From NCBI RefSeq assembly GCF_032380655.1, contig NZ_JAWDIY010000008.1:62001-126000 (forward strand): a DNA stretch of 64,000 nucleotides, written 5' to 3'. The stretch comes from Diplocloster hominis (lineage in GTDB: Bacteria; Bacillota; Clostridia; Lachnospirales; Lachnospiraceae). Positions 1-8,040 of the stretch are shown here, piece after piece; within the stretch, counting starts at the first letter, position 1, and the number at the start of each line of letters is the position of its first letter. Both the position numbers and the translations under genes were made by a program. The notes beneath the pieces are model-generated. The model made no database searches. It was not told where the DNA came from and saw nothing but the letters and a program-made list of their open reading frames with translations.

Positions 1-1
1 C

Positions 2-520
2 ATCTTTATCATGTACTTCATGACCGTGGCTGACAAGGCCAGCCGGGCCATGTTCTACAACTGCGACAAGGATCTGCTCCATTATGCCTGGTACCGCCGG
101 CCGGAGACGATATTGAAGAATTTCCAGCTTCGTTTTGTGAGGGTGGCGCTGTACGACCTTTTTATAGCGGGGGCGGTCTGCCTGGCAGCGGCAGGTTTCC
201 GGCTGCTGTGCACCGGAACTGTGTTCGACATGGATATGCTGCTGTTTTGCTCCGCGATCCTTCTGCTTTCAGTGCTGTTTACCGTGCATCACCTCTGCCT
301 TTACTATATCTTTCAGCCCTATTCTGAGAGCCTGAAGGTGAAGAATCCATTTTTCTCGGTCCTCAACAGTGTCATGTATATGCTGTGTTTTATCTGCCTT
401 CAGATAGAGGTGGGCGGTTTTGCATTTACCATGACGGTGCTGTGCTTTACCGTTATTTATATACTGGCCGCGCTGGTGGCGGTGTACCGCCGCGCGCCGG
501 TATCGTTTCGTGTGAAATAG
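2..520 (+). CDS. C-terminal part of a multi-pass membrane protein (partial)
   Basis: The frame is open to the window edge, so only the C-terminal about 172 residues are seen. The visible part has a charged cytoplasmic-looking stretch (DKDLLHYAWYRRPETILKNF) followed by four hydrophobic segments, roughly FIAGAVCLAAAGFRLL, LFCSAILLLSVLFTV, FSVLNSVMYMLCFICL and FTMTVLCFTVIYILAALVAV, then a short basic tail. This looks like an integral membrane protein, perhaps a transporter or exporter permease half, but I do not recognise the family and cannot assign a function. The next gene on plus is a broken hydrolase, so no operon partner is visible. Confidence 0.6.
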   Translation: MFIMYFMTVADKASRAMFYNCDKDLLHYAWYRRPETILKNFQLRFVRVALYDLFIAGAVCLAAAGFRLLCTGTVFDMDMLLFCSAILLLSVLFTVHHLCLYYIFQPYSESLKVKNPFFSVLNSVMYMLCFICLQIEVGGFAFTMTVLCFTVIYILAALVAVYRRAPVSFRVK

Positions 521-533
521 TGACAGGGGTCCG

Positions 534-1400
534 TTACCATATAAGCGTGGACAGCGATTCCTGCGGGAATATAAGTTTCAGCGCCCTGCCCTGAAATCTG
601 AGTACTGCAGGCAGGGGTTCGCTGCCGGCGTTGCAGATAACGGCCGCATACGATCCGTCCGGATTTTTAAAGGCGGTCATCTCCAAACGGTCTGTGTAGC
701 GGGTGAAGCCGATCCTCACAGCCCCCGGAAGGATATAGCGGCTGAAATGTTCCAGATACTTAAGAGACATCTGCTCCTTAGCCTCGCCGGCGGCTATATT
801 GCACATGACCGGCGCATCACAATAATTATGTACATGGTTCGGTCCGCCCAGGTGATCCAGCACGATATTCCAGTCGATGCTGACATGGGCGCCTCCATTT
901 AAATTGCCGATGATATCATGCGCGTACATATAGGCGCTGGCTTTTTGGTCTCTGGGAAAACGGCTGTACTCGACGCAGCCTTCCGTGAAAAACAGTTTTT
1001 TTTCAGGAAAACGCCTGCGGACCAGTTCCAGGGCTTCAAAATGGTCTCCGGTATACCAGTGAAAAGCGCCGCTGCCCACATAGGCGTTGGTCTGCGGGTC
1101 CGCGCACACCGCTTCCAAACGTTCCAATAATCGTTCCTTATTATGATCCCAGACCAAGACGACAACATCCTGAAGTCCGTGTTTTTGGTATTCCAGTATG
1201 TATCGGCACAGATAGCGGGCCCAGCGTTCCCGGTACTGGGGAAGCAGTTTGCCCCCCTGGTTGCGTTCCGCGGTGGTCTTCATATACGCGGGGGGCGACC
1301 AGGGCGACAGCATTAATTTTAGTTCCGGATTCCGCTTCTGTGCTTCCCTGAGAATGGGGATGATTTCCTGTTCATCCCTGGACAGGCGAATACTGGAGAG
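534..1400 (-). pseudogene. GH30-type glycosidase, 5'-truncated and internally deleted remnant
   Basis: The reading frame carries C-terminal GH30 (glucosylceramidase/beta-glucosidase-like) signatures: LMLSPWSPPAYMKTT, WDHNKERL, GAFHWYTGDHFEAL, the nucleophile region LFFTEGC, DWNIVLDHLGGPNHV and HFSRYILPGAVRIG. GH30-like sequence continues upstream of the first ATG (position 1313) as LSSI..SRDEQEIIPILREAQ to about 1400 and then stops; the N-terminal third is absent. In intact family members an NEP acid/base segment of roughly 35-40 residues precedes WDHNKE; here YILEYQKHGL runs directly into QDVVVLVWDHNKE, so the acid/base is missing. It abuts another broken hydrolase gene head to head. Seen: motifs and missing parts. 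Inferred: non-functional relic of a glycan-use gene. Confidence 0.8.
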
Positions 1401-1906
1401 GGTCCGTCTGGCCGCCTCTGATCTATATGGCTGTAGAAGGTCTTAAAATATGCAAACAGGATGGGTTTGCCAGGGAACTGGCCGAGAATCACGCATACCG
1501 TATGGCAGAGGTCCTGGAGACCACGAGCGATATCTGGGAAAATTATTGCAGTGAAAAGAGTACGCGGGGCAATATTTCCATGCACGACTATGGATGGTCC
1601 GCGCTGGGGGATACCACCTTGCTGATCGAGACGGTTCTTGGAATCCGTACTTACGCGCTGGAACACGAAGTGGCGTGGAATCCGATGCCGGAAAAATGTG
1701 GAATCCGTCGGCTCCCTTACAGAGACGGCCGGATAGAATTATCCCAACAGCCGGAGCGGGGACGTATCTTTGTCCGGGCTGTGCTTCCGACCGGAACGAA
1801 GTTAAACTATTGTGCAGGAAAGTACGAATATACTTACATCAGTGACGGCAGGCCGCATTTTTTCGACTACCCTCTGACTGCGGTGGGTGAGGAGGAACAT
1901 CGGTGA
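1391..1906 (+). pseudogene. Six-hairpin glycosidase (GH63/trehalase-like), C-terminal remnant
   Basis: In frame and upstream of the first ATG (1427) the translation reads YWRGSVWPPLIYMAVEGL, the hallmark (YWRGPxWPP) of the C-terminal half of GH63/GH37-like (alpha/alpha)6 glycosidases. It continues with ENYCSEKSTRG and MHDYGWSALGDTTLLIETVLGI, then a small beta-sandwich-like tail. Homology begins at about 1391, exactly where the GH30 fragment on the other strand ends; the N-terminal several hundred residues and any promoter or RBS are missing. It is best read as a gene fragment produced by the same rearrangement. Exact substrate class cannot be told. Confidence 0.75.
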
Positions 1907-1927
1907 AGAGCTGCGGCAGGAACACAT

Positions 1928-2176
1928 TTGATCAAAGAAAACGAAATAATAAAAATGATAGTAGAAGGGGAGTATGTCGGGCTGGATGTGAAAGCTATGA
2001 GGACCACAACCCAAGAGGAAAGCTACCGTCATCTGCAAAACAGCCTGGATATTTTCCGTGCACTCGAGCAAAAGGTCGGGAGGTTTGATTATGACTTCCA
2101 GAAAAAATGTGTGGAAGAGAGGAACTTCGAAGCTCTGGAAATGTATGTGATGAGGCTGCTGATGGGTGTGGAGTAG
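1928..2176 (+). CDS. Small hypothetical protein
   Basis: An 82-residue charged protein starting at TTG (1928) with a GGCAGGA ribosome-binding-like stretch six bases upstream; an in-frame ATG at MIVEGEY is an alternative start. Sequence features are mostly helical (ESYRHLQNSLDIFRALEQKV; EERNFEALEMYVMRLLMG), with no signal peptide or membrane segment. It begins 22 bases after the stop of the broken hydrolase, so it could belong to that gene's former operon. I do not recognise the family. Confidence 0.45.
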   Translation: MIKENEIIKMIVEGEYVGLDVKAMRTTTQEESYRHLQNSLDIFRALEQKVGRFDYDFQKKCVEERNFEALEMYVMRLLMGVE

Positions 2177-2177
2177 C

Positions 2178-2205
2178 TTTATAACTCCGATCTATAACAG
2201 AGTAA
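2178..2205. repeat. Direct repeat, copy 1, flanking the AAA-ATPase gene
   Basis: Twenty-eight bases whose core TAACTCCGATC-x-ATAACAGAGTAA recurs at 4050-4077 in the same orientation (26 of 28 match; core 23 of 24). The core is partly palindromic (ACTC...GAGT ends). The two copies bracket one gene on the opposite strand. Confidence 0.75.
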
Positions 2206-2305
2206 TCTTTCAGTCGATTTGGATGTCAATCTCCCGGTATCTGGTAACAAAGCCCTGATTCCCCTTATGAATGAGAGGTTAGGGAAGTTGAGGGGCTGAT
2301 GGCGC

Positions 2306-3931
2306 TTACTTGCACCGGCCCCTCAGAATCTCGATCATACAGCGATGTTTCTTCAGTCCTCTGTCATAACTGATGCCCACTCCCAGTATACGGCCGGGAT
2401 AGCGGGATTCTTCTCCGAGTTTTCCATAGAAGCGCAGGTCATACTTTTTATCCTTGATTTGCTGGATCGCGTCCTCAGGTGAGTGATCGATTTTTAATTC
2501 AAGAATGATACAATCAGCATTTTTATCTGTATCAGGATAAAAAATAAAATCAGCATATCCCACACCTGCCTTGTCTTCACGTTCTACCCGGTACGTATCT
2601 CTGGCGGCCAGATAAACCAGATTGACAATCGCAGCCAGCTCTGTCTCATTGTTGTAACTCAACATTGGAACTTCTGTATCATGTGCGATCTCCAGAATCT
2701 CAGACATGGTCCGCGTATCTCCGGAAAGAGTCGCTTTCAACATCCGCTCTGACTCTTTTGCCAGACGATATATATAACCAAGAGATGGTTCCTTTCGGAG
2801 CATATCCACAAATCTCCCCATCAATTCTTTATTGGGAATGGATACCATACCGTTCTCATAGCTAAGGAAACCATAAACAACCATGGCAGAAAAGATTTCT
2901 TCCTTTGTCTTAAGATTCATAGAGGTAGCTGCATACTCCCAAATCTTTATGGGAACTGCGCTTCCGGAAACCATTACTGCTAGATCGTCTCTCACTTCAG
3001 CTATATTCTTTTCTATATAATAATAGATTTCATCATAAGGTCCTGAACTGGTCCAATAATTTCCAAGATTATTATTTGTTAAAGAAGTGACTACTGAACG
3101 AGGATTATAAAGTCTTTCTCCGGACCGTGTATGATATCCGTCATACCAGCTCTTTAAACCTTCTCTTGTGACTTGCCTGGATTTGGCGGTATTCTTCACA
3201 TAACGATCAAACAATAAATCAACTTCCTTTTCCGTAAAACCGAAACAATCAGAAAATCGCTCTTCTGTAACCATCGTATACTCAACAAACATATTCAGCT
3301 CAGATCCGCTTGAATATTTTGCAATAGGAAGAATACCTGTCATATAAACAAGAAGAACATATGGCCTGTCCTTTAACAAACTCCGCAGAAAGGCCAGAAA
3401 CGCTTTTTTATCAGTTTCAGTCACAAAATCCTGATGAAAAATAAAATCCCATTCATCCAGAACAAAAATAAACCTTGCATTATCATCCGCAGCATAGATA
3501 TCTATAAAAGCATCCACCGCATCCCCTTCCAGCTCCACATCCGGATACGCGATCTTCAAATCCTTAATCAGACGCTTTTCGATCCGGCCGATATACTCCG
3601 GATAGGATGCGCATTGCCCTGATATATCATTAAATGAAATATGAATAACTGAATATTGATTCCGAAATCTGTCGTACTCATCCACCCCCGAAATTTTCAG
3701 CCCCTGGAAAATATCCTGCGCATCACATACTCTGGAAAAAAAAGCGGCAATCATATTAGCCATGACCGTTTTCCCAAACCGCCTGGGCCTGGTAATGCAG
3801 ATATGATTATTTCCTTCCCGCACCAGGGGAAACAGTTCTTTTAATAACAAAGACTTGTCAACAAAATACGGTTTTGCAGTCTCATTTCTATAAAGTGTAT
3901 ATGCGGTCTTACTATCCAAATAAACCCCCAT
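2306..3931 (-). CDS. AAA-ATPase-like / PD-(D/E)XK nuclease family protein
   Basis: About 541 residues. The N terminus has an AAA-ATPase_like domain: YFVDKSLLLKELF, a Walker A variant TRPRRFGKTVMANM (residues about 47-60) and Walker B FIFVLDEWDFIF. The C terminus has a PDDEXK_9-type domain: GYADFIFYP...ADCIILELKID followed by AIQQIKDKKY. The start is set at 3931 because the reverse strand carries GGAAGGGAG seven bases before that ATG; a start 13 codons upstream has no RBS. This family is often present in many copies in gut anaerobes; its physiological role is not settled (ATP-driven nuclease or defence roles have been suggested). It stands alone between 28-bp direct repeats, which suggests it moved as a unit. 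Intact by length. Confidence 0.9.
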   Translation of the reverse strand: MGVYLDSKTAYTLYRNETAKPYFVDKSLLLKELFPLVREGNNHICITRPRRFGKTVMANMIAAFFSRVCDAQDIFQGLKISGVDEYDRFRNQYSVIHISFNDISGQCASYPEYIGRIEKRLIKDLKIAYPDVELEGDAVDAFIDIYAADDNARFIFVLDEWDFIFHQDFVTETDKKAFLAFLRSLLKDRPYVLLVYMTGILPIAKYSSGSELNMFVEYTMVTEERFSDCFGFTEKEVDLLFDRYVKNTAKSRQVTREGLKSWYDGYHTRSGERLYNPRSVVTSLTNNNLGNYWTSSGPYDEIYYYIEKNIAEVRDDLAVMVSGSAVPIKIWEYAATSMNLKTKEEIFSAMVVYGFLSYENGMVSIPNKELMGRFVDMLRKEPSLGYIYRLAKESERMLKATLSGDTRTMSEILEIAHDTEVPMLSYNNETELAAIVNLVYLAARDTYRVEREDKAGVGYADFIFYPDTDKNADCIILELKIDHSPEDAIQQIKDKKYDLRFYGKLGEESRYPGRILGVGISYDRGLKKHRCMIEILRGRCK

Positions 3932-4049
3932 AATTCCGCTCCCTTCCAAATTTACCTTCAAAAAAATCAACCAGACACGATCCCATGCTTTCCTGTTTCA
4001 TTATAGCAGAAAATCCTTTCAGATCCCACAGGATCTTTTCGACAGTTAA

Positions 4050-4077
4050 TTTTTAACTCCGATCGATAACAGAGTAA
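4050..4077. repeat. Direct repeat, copy 2, flanking the AAA-ATPase gene
   Basis: Second copy of the element described at 2178-2205; it differs in the core at one base (G at 4065 for T at 2193). It lies 119 bp upstream of the ATPase start codon on that gene's strand. Confidence 0.75.
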
Positions 4078-4094
4078 AATGATATATTCTGCTG

Positions 4095-4127
4095 AAAAAA
4101 GGGATGCATTTCAAGGCATCCCTTTTT
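4095..4127 (-). terminator. Rho-independent terminator of the Ltp-type gene (bidirectional)
   Basis: Stem GGGATGC/GCATCCC with an 8-base loop, extended by A6 on the left and T5 on the right, so it can act on both strands. It sits 40 bp after the stop of the lipoprotein gene, which reads leftward. Confidence 0.8.
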
Positions 4128-4166
4128 ATCCATATTAATATGAAATCCTTAGTTATTTATTCAAAC

Positions 4167-5024
4167 TTAGAATCCATTTGCCTCAACCCCATATACGGCC
4201 TGTTCGTGTGTAAATCCTTCGTATTCCAGCTGATCAATCAGACTGTTCCGGGAAAATGAAGAAAAATCTAAATAGGACTTGGCTTTTATTGCCGCCTGTT
4301 CATTCCAGTCCGCACCGCAATTGTCTACTGCGTTTACCGCGTCTTCGTGTGTGAATCCTTCATATTCCAGCTGTTCCACTAACCCGTCGTAAGAAAAAGC
4401 GGAAAATTCTAAATAGGATTTCGCTTTTGCGACCGCCTGGCTTCCGCCCTCCAGTCCGCAGTTGTCCGCGCCGTATACTGCCTGGTCATGGGTAAAGCCT
4501 TCATATTCCAATTGGTCGATTAACCCGTCATGTGAAAAAGAGGAGAAGTTCAGATAGGATTTCGCTTTTACCACAGCCTGAGCATCCCAGTCCGCACCGC
4601 AGTTGTCCGCGCCGTATACAGCCTCCTCATGGGTAAAGCCTTCAAACTCTAATTGATCGACTAAACCGTTGTAGGAAAAGGCCGTGTAGGCTAAATAGGA
4701 ATGCGCTTTCTGAAGGGCATTTTTTTGTCCCACAGTTGCTCCGGAAGCCTGGCTGTCCGTATTGCCGGGGGTGCCCGTACTGTCCGTATCGGTGCCGGAT
4801 GCCTGCACCGGTTTTTCTGTACCGGACAGGGCATCCTGCTGAGGCACGGGAGTTTCGCTCTGGGCTTTAACAGGACCAGGAGATTCGGTCTGAACAGGAG
4901 CAGGGGTGGCCGTTTCATCCTGTGTACCGGAGCTGCTGTCTGCCGGCGTGACCGTGATACCCCCGCAGGCAGCCAGAGTGAATCCCATAAGGAGCGCAAG
5001 TGACAGTGCCAGAATCTTTCTCAT
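4167..5024 (-). CDS. Ltp-family surface lipoprotein with four repeats
   Basis: 285 residues. A signal peptide with lipobox (LLMGFTLAACGG, Cys near residue 20) is followed by a Thr/Pro/Ser-rich linker to about residue 100 and then four tandem repeats of about 46 residues, each of the form KAxSYLxFSxFSxxGLxxQLExEGFTHExAVYGxDNCG. This repeat is the host-cell surface-exposed lipoprotein (Ltp) domain, a small helix-turn-helix-like fold; phage Ltp proteins with such domains block DNA injection by other phages (superinfection exclusion). Known proteins commonly carry one to three copies; four near-identical copies here suggest recent internal duplication. It has its own promoter and terminator, so it is monocistronic. 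No other phage genes are nearby, so a cell-envelope role is equally possible. Confidence 0.88.
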   Translation of the reverse strand: MRKILALSLALLMGFTLAACGGITVTPADSSSGTQDETATPAPVQTESPGPVKAQSETPVPQQDALSGTEKPVQASGTDTDSTGTPGNTDSQASGATVGQKNALQKAHSYLAYTAFSYNGLVDQLEFEGFTHEEAVYGADNCGADWDAQAVVKAKSYLNFSSFSHDGLIDQLEYEGFTHDQAVYGADNCGLEGGSQAVAKAKSYLEFSAFSYDGLVEQLEYEGFTHEDAVNAVDNCGADWNEQAAIKAKSYLDFSSFSRNSLIDQLEYEGFTHEQAVYGVEANGF

Positions 5025-5088
5025 TTCTCATTCCTCCCTCATAATTGTAAGATAATTAGTTTGCAGCGTGTCTGTCATATATACTATA

Positions 5089-5117
5089 ATTCTAGCATAT
5101 CCGGCATTTTATGACAA
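5089..5117 (-). promoter_or_regulatory. Sigma-A type promoter of the Ltp-type gene
   Basis: On the reverse strand TTGTCA (5117-5112), a 17-bp spacer and TAGAAT (5094-5089). It lies about 65 bp upstream of the lipoprotein start. Confidence 0.6.
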
Positions 5118-5188
5118 GGAACATGAAGGAATCTAATACTCCATTCAACTCTAAAAGTCAACATACATAATTTGAAGCAGCCAGCATA

Positions 5189-5216
5189 TTATTTTAAGGA
5201 ATGTTACTTAAAATAA
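5189..5216. promoter_or_regulatory. Perfect 10-bp inverted repeat before the DUF2935 gene
   Basis: TTATTTTAAG and CTTAAAATAA separated by 8 bases, ending 6 bases before the GGAGG of the DUF2935 gene. It could be an operator or a leader hairpin close to the ribosome binding site; there is no evidence here to choose. Confidence 0.5.
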
Positions 5217-5234
5217 CATATTGGAGGTATGACT

Positions 5235-6143
5235 TTGGCAAATGACAGCAGATTTGTAGTTCTGTCGCTTGAATTGCATCTGTTCTTTTCAAGAATCATG
5301 AAAGAACACTCTTTGTTTCTAAGGGCAGGCTTCACCCCTGCGGACAGCTCTTTTGCAAACGAAGCTGAGCTATTTAAGCAAAAATTCGAAGATTTGTTAT
5401 ACTGTGCGGTTCATTTAAGCGATGGAGTCGTAAGCCGCAATGTTCTATGTTCCGGTGAAATCATCACGGAATTCACAGCATGTGCCGAATGGCAGACACA
5501 GCAGTTCACGGGAATCAGCATAAACCAGGAAATTACCGCTCACGAAGTCTGTCTGCGCCATGGGGAGAATCCCTGTGTCAGTGCGCAGCTGTGCGCTAAT
5601 GTGCATCAATTGAACCGGGATGCCATTGAATTGCTGGATGGACTGATCGCGCTGAAAGAGTGCATTCTGCAAAATGTGCTCAGCTGTAAAATGTTTACTA
5701 TGAATTACCCGCTGCTGATTGAACACATTATTCGTGAAGCGAAGTTATACCGTACATACGTAAGTAATCTGGAAAACGGAAGGGACTTTGATTACCGGAA
5801 TATAAAACAGACGGAACAGTTTTGGAACCAGATCATGATGGAACACGCGATGTTTATCCGCGGCCTGCTGGATCCCTCAGAAAATGAATTAATCGAAACC
5901 TCCGATACCTTTGCAAAAGAGTATGCCAGGCTGCTTTCGGACTGCCGTGAGACCATGGATTTATCAATTGCGATGGACACAAATGTATCGCTTAATGAAA
6001 CCTTGAAGTTCCGGGATTTTAAAAGTGCGGGAACAAAAGGAATCCAAGAATGCAGGATACGGTCGGTGATCCTGCCGCTATTGGCCGATCATGTGTTGAG
6101 GGAGGCTAATCATTATATTCGGCTTCTGACTGATTATAAATAA
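5235..6143 (+). CDS. DUF2935 domain protein (two tandem helical domains)
   Basis: About 302 residues made of two related halves, each opening with a long helix of the type F(W)xxIMKEHxxFxRxxxxPxE: residues about 10-150 (FFSRIMKEHSLFLRAG) and 170-300 (FWNQIMMEHAMFIRGL). This is the DUF2935 architecture known in Firmicutes; conserved Glu and His residues on the helices suggest a ferritin-like or metal-binding bundle, but the function is not established. The ATG at 5229 is only one base from GGAGG (5223-5227); TTG at 5235 has ideal 7-base spacing and is the probable start. No signal peptide. Upstream is the inverted repeat at 5189-5216; downstream a terminator-like hairpin. Confidence 0.82.
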   Translation: MANDSRFVVLSLELHLFFSRIMKEHSLFLRAGFTPADSSFANEAELFKQKFEDLLYCAVHLSDGVVSRNVLCSGEIITEFTACAEWQTQQFTGISINQEITAHEVCLRHGENPCVSAQLCANVHQLNRDAIELLDGLIALKECILQNVLSCKMFTMNYPLLIEHIIREAKLYRTYVSNLENGRDFDYRNIKQTEQFWNQIMMEHAMFIRGLLDPSENELIETSDTFAKEYARLLSDCRETMDLSIAMDTNVSLNETLKFRDFKSAGTKGIQECRIRSVILPLLADHVLREANHYIRLLTDYK

Positions 6144-6165
6144 TTGGTAATGCCGGTTCGGGACA

Positions 6166-6198
6166 GGGTCAAATTCCTTAAATTTGGGGATTTGGCCC
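6166..6198 (+). terminator. Probable terminator after the DUF2935 gene
   Basis: GGGTCAAATTCC pairs with GGGATTTGGCCC (with G-U pairs) and is followed by TTCATTTTA. It lies about 20 bp after the stop codon. Confidence 0.5.
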
Positions 6199-6260
6199 TT
6201 CATTTTATCGTACACTGCTGTAAATAATAGAATAGATTCCCGAAACCGGCAGATTCTATA

Positions 6261-6332
6261 CTAGTGTGCTGACATGTTCCTATTCCAACGAACAGCACTG
6301 TTCGTTAGAATATAAACGTGTCAGAACACTAG
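6261..6332. repeat. 72-nt near-perfect palindrome (35-bp arms)
   Basis: Arms 6261-6295 and 6298-6332 match at 30 of 35 positions around a CA centre. The ends are CTAGTGT/ACACTAG and the apex is AACGAACAG/CTGTTCGTT. Mismatches are scattered. There is no U-tract, so it is not a classical terminator. It may be a small non-autonomous palindromic element (REP- or MITE-like) or an RNA processing hairpin. Confidence 0.75.
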
Positions 6333-6353
6333 AACAACTTTCAATACCATAAA

Positions 6354-6381
6354 GTATAACGATTTAGGTATAACGATTTAG
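6354..6381. repeat. 14-bp tandem duplication
   Basis: GTATAACGATTTAG occurs twice in perfect tandem (6354-6367 and 6368-6381), 21 bp after the palindrome and 90 bp before the aminopeptidase start. It may be a paired regulator site or replication slippage. Confidence 0.8.
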
Positions 6382-6471
6382 AAATACAAGATGTGTTTTT
6401 CTGCCGTGACATGTGGTAGAATAAAATACTATAGGCAAGAGGATTATGAAAATGAAAGGAGAATCAGTACA

Positions 6472-7869
6472 GTGGACAGGGAAAATGTATGGAAGACATA
6501 TAAGCCGGAGGAGCTGGAAGAATTAGAGCGTATCAGCCGTTCCTACAAGGAATGTCTGGATGAAGGGAAAACGGAGCGGGAATGCGTGAAGCTGGCGGTC
6601 CGTATGCTGGAGGAGAAGGGATTCCGCAGGCTGGATCAGATAATCGAAAATAAGGAGCGTCTGCAGGCCGGCGACGGGGTTTACGCGGTGTGCATGGATA
6701 AGAGCGTGGCTGCGTTCCGAATCGGGACAGAGCCGTTGGAGCGGGGGATGAACATTCTGGGTGCCCATATCGATTCCCCTCGTATCGATGTGAAACAGAA
6801 TCCGCTCTATGAAAACGAAGAGCTGGCTTATCTGGACACCCATTATTACGGAGGCATTAAAAAGTATCAGTGGGTGACGATCCCGCTGGCGCTCCATGGC
6901 GTAGTGGCAGGGAAAGACGGTACGCTGACGGAAATCCATATCGGGGAAAAGGAGGAGGACCCGGTATTCGCCGTAACGGATCTGCTGGTCCATCTGGCTT
7001 CGCAGCAGATGGAAAAAAAGGCCAGTGCGGTGATCGAGGGAGAGAAGCTGGACCTGCTGTTCGGGAGCCGTCCTCTGGAAGAGGCTGAGAATCTGAAGAA
7101 GGAAGAAAAGGACCGGGTAAAGGCTTACGTACTCCAAATCCTGAAGGATACCTATGGAATCACGGAGGAGGACTTCGTATCGGCCGAGCTGGAGATCGTT
7201 CCGGCAGGAAAAGCAAGGGACTGCGGAATCGACCGGAGCATGATCATGGCTTACGGACAGGACGACCGGGTATGCGCCTTTACCTCACTGTTCGCGCTGC
7301 TGGATGTACCGCAGGTAAAGAAGACGGCCTGCTGTATCCTGGTGGACAAAGAAGAGATCGGCAGTGTCGGGGCCACCGGCATGCACTCCAAATTCTTTGA
7401 AAATATGGTGGCGGAGCTGACCGCACTTCTGGTCGGAGAGTCGGAACTGAAGGTGCGCCGCGCCCTTCAGAATTCCAGGATGCTGTCCTCCGATGTGAGC
7501 GCTGCATTTGATCCCATGTTCGCGGAGGCGTTTGAAAAAAGAAGTTCGGCGTTCTTCGCCAAAGGGCTGGTATTCAACAAATTCACAGGCAGCCGGGGAA
7601 AAAGCGGATCAAACGACGCCAATGCAGAATACCTGGCCCTGATCCGGAAGGTGATGGATGATCATCAGGTAGCCTATCAGTTCGCGGAGCTTGGCAAAGT
7701 GGACGCCGGGGGCGGCGGTACCATCGCCTATATTATGGCCAATTATGGGATGGAAGTGGTAGACAGCGGTGTGGCGGTGCTGTGCATGCACGCACCCTGG
7801 GAGATTACCAGCAAAGCGGATGTGTTCGAAGCGTATAAGGGGTATAAGGCTTTTGTTATGGACATGTGA
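6472..7869 (+). CDS. M18 family zinc aminopeptidase
   Basis: About 465 residues from a GTG start at 6472, chosen because AAGGAG lies ten bases upstream and the upstream frame is not family-like. Family M18 (aspartyl/vacuolar aminopeptidase I type) releases N-terminal residues from peptides in the cytoplasm using two metal ions. Visible motifs in order: GAHIDSPRID (metal His and Asp, near residue 99), GQDDRVCAF (bridging Asp), DKEEIGSVGATG (general-base Glu and metal Glu), SSDVSAAFDP, and MHAPWEITSKAD (last metal His). The length is typical. It stands alone, with a strong terminator after it; it is a housekeeping enzyme with no apparent link to the glycan genes. Confidence 0.93.
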   Translation: MDRENVWKTYKPEELEELERISRSYKECLDEGKTERECVKLAVRMLEEKGFRRLDQIIENKERLQAGDGVYAVCMDKSVAAFRIGTEPLERGMNILGAHIDSPRIDVKQNPLYENEELAYLDTHYYGGIKKYQWVTIPLALHGVVAGKDGTLTEIHIGEKEEDPVFAVTDLLVHLASQQMEKKASAVIEGEKLDLLFGSRPLEEAENLKKEEKDRVKAYVLQILKDTYGITEEDFVSAELEIVPAGKARDCGIDRSMIMAYGQDDRVCAFTSLFALLDVPQVKKTACCILVDKEEIGSVGATGMHSKFFENMVAELTALLVGESELKVRRALQNSRMLSSDVSAAFDPMFAEAFEKRSSAFFAKGLVFNKFTGSRGKSGSNDANAEYLALIRKVMDDHQVAYQFAELGKVDAGGGGTIAYIMANYGMEVVDSGVAVLCMHAPWEITSKADVFEAYKGYKAFVMDM

Positions 7870-7920
7870 GCGGAGACACGATAAAGGTTCACTTGTTGCG
7901 GAAAACTAAACTTTTGATAT

Positions 7921-7956
7921 CAAAAGCCGTACTTAGGTAAAATAGTACGGCTTTTG
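7921..7956 (+). terminator. Rho-independent terminator after the M18 gene
   Basis: CAAAAGCCGTACT and AGTACGGCTTTTG form a perfect 13-bp stem with a 10-base loop, then TATTTTATT. The A-rich left flank may let it also end the minus-strand permease operon that converges from the right. Confidence 0.85.
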
Positions 7957-8040
7957 TATTTTATTCATAAAGGCGGGTCCGTTACTGGCTCTAAACGGTT
8001 TTTACCGCTGGATTGAAAGCAGCGCTAACAGATACCGCTC

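Noticed and set aside
4167..5024. CRISPR-like repeat array
   Set aside because: The about 140-bp repeats are codon-framed tandem Ltp domains with no unique spacers.
6261..6332. Rho-independent terminator
   Set aside because: No U-tract on either side and arms far longer than usual; a weaker hairpin at 6166 is better placed after the stop codon.
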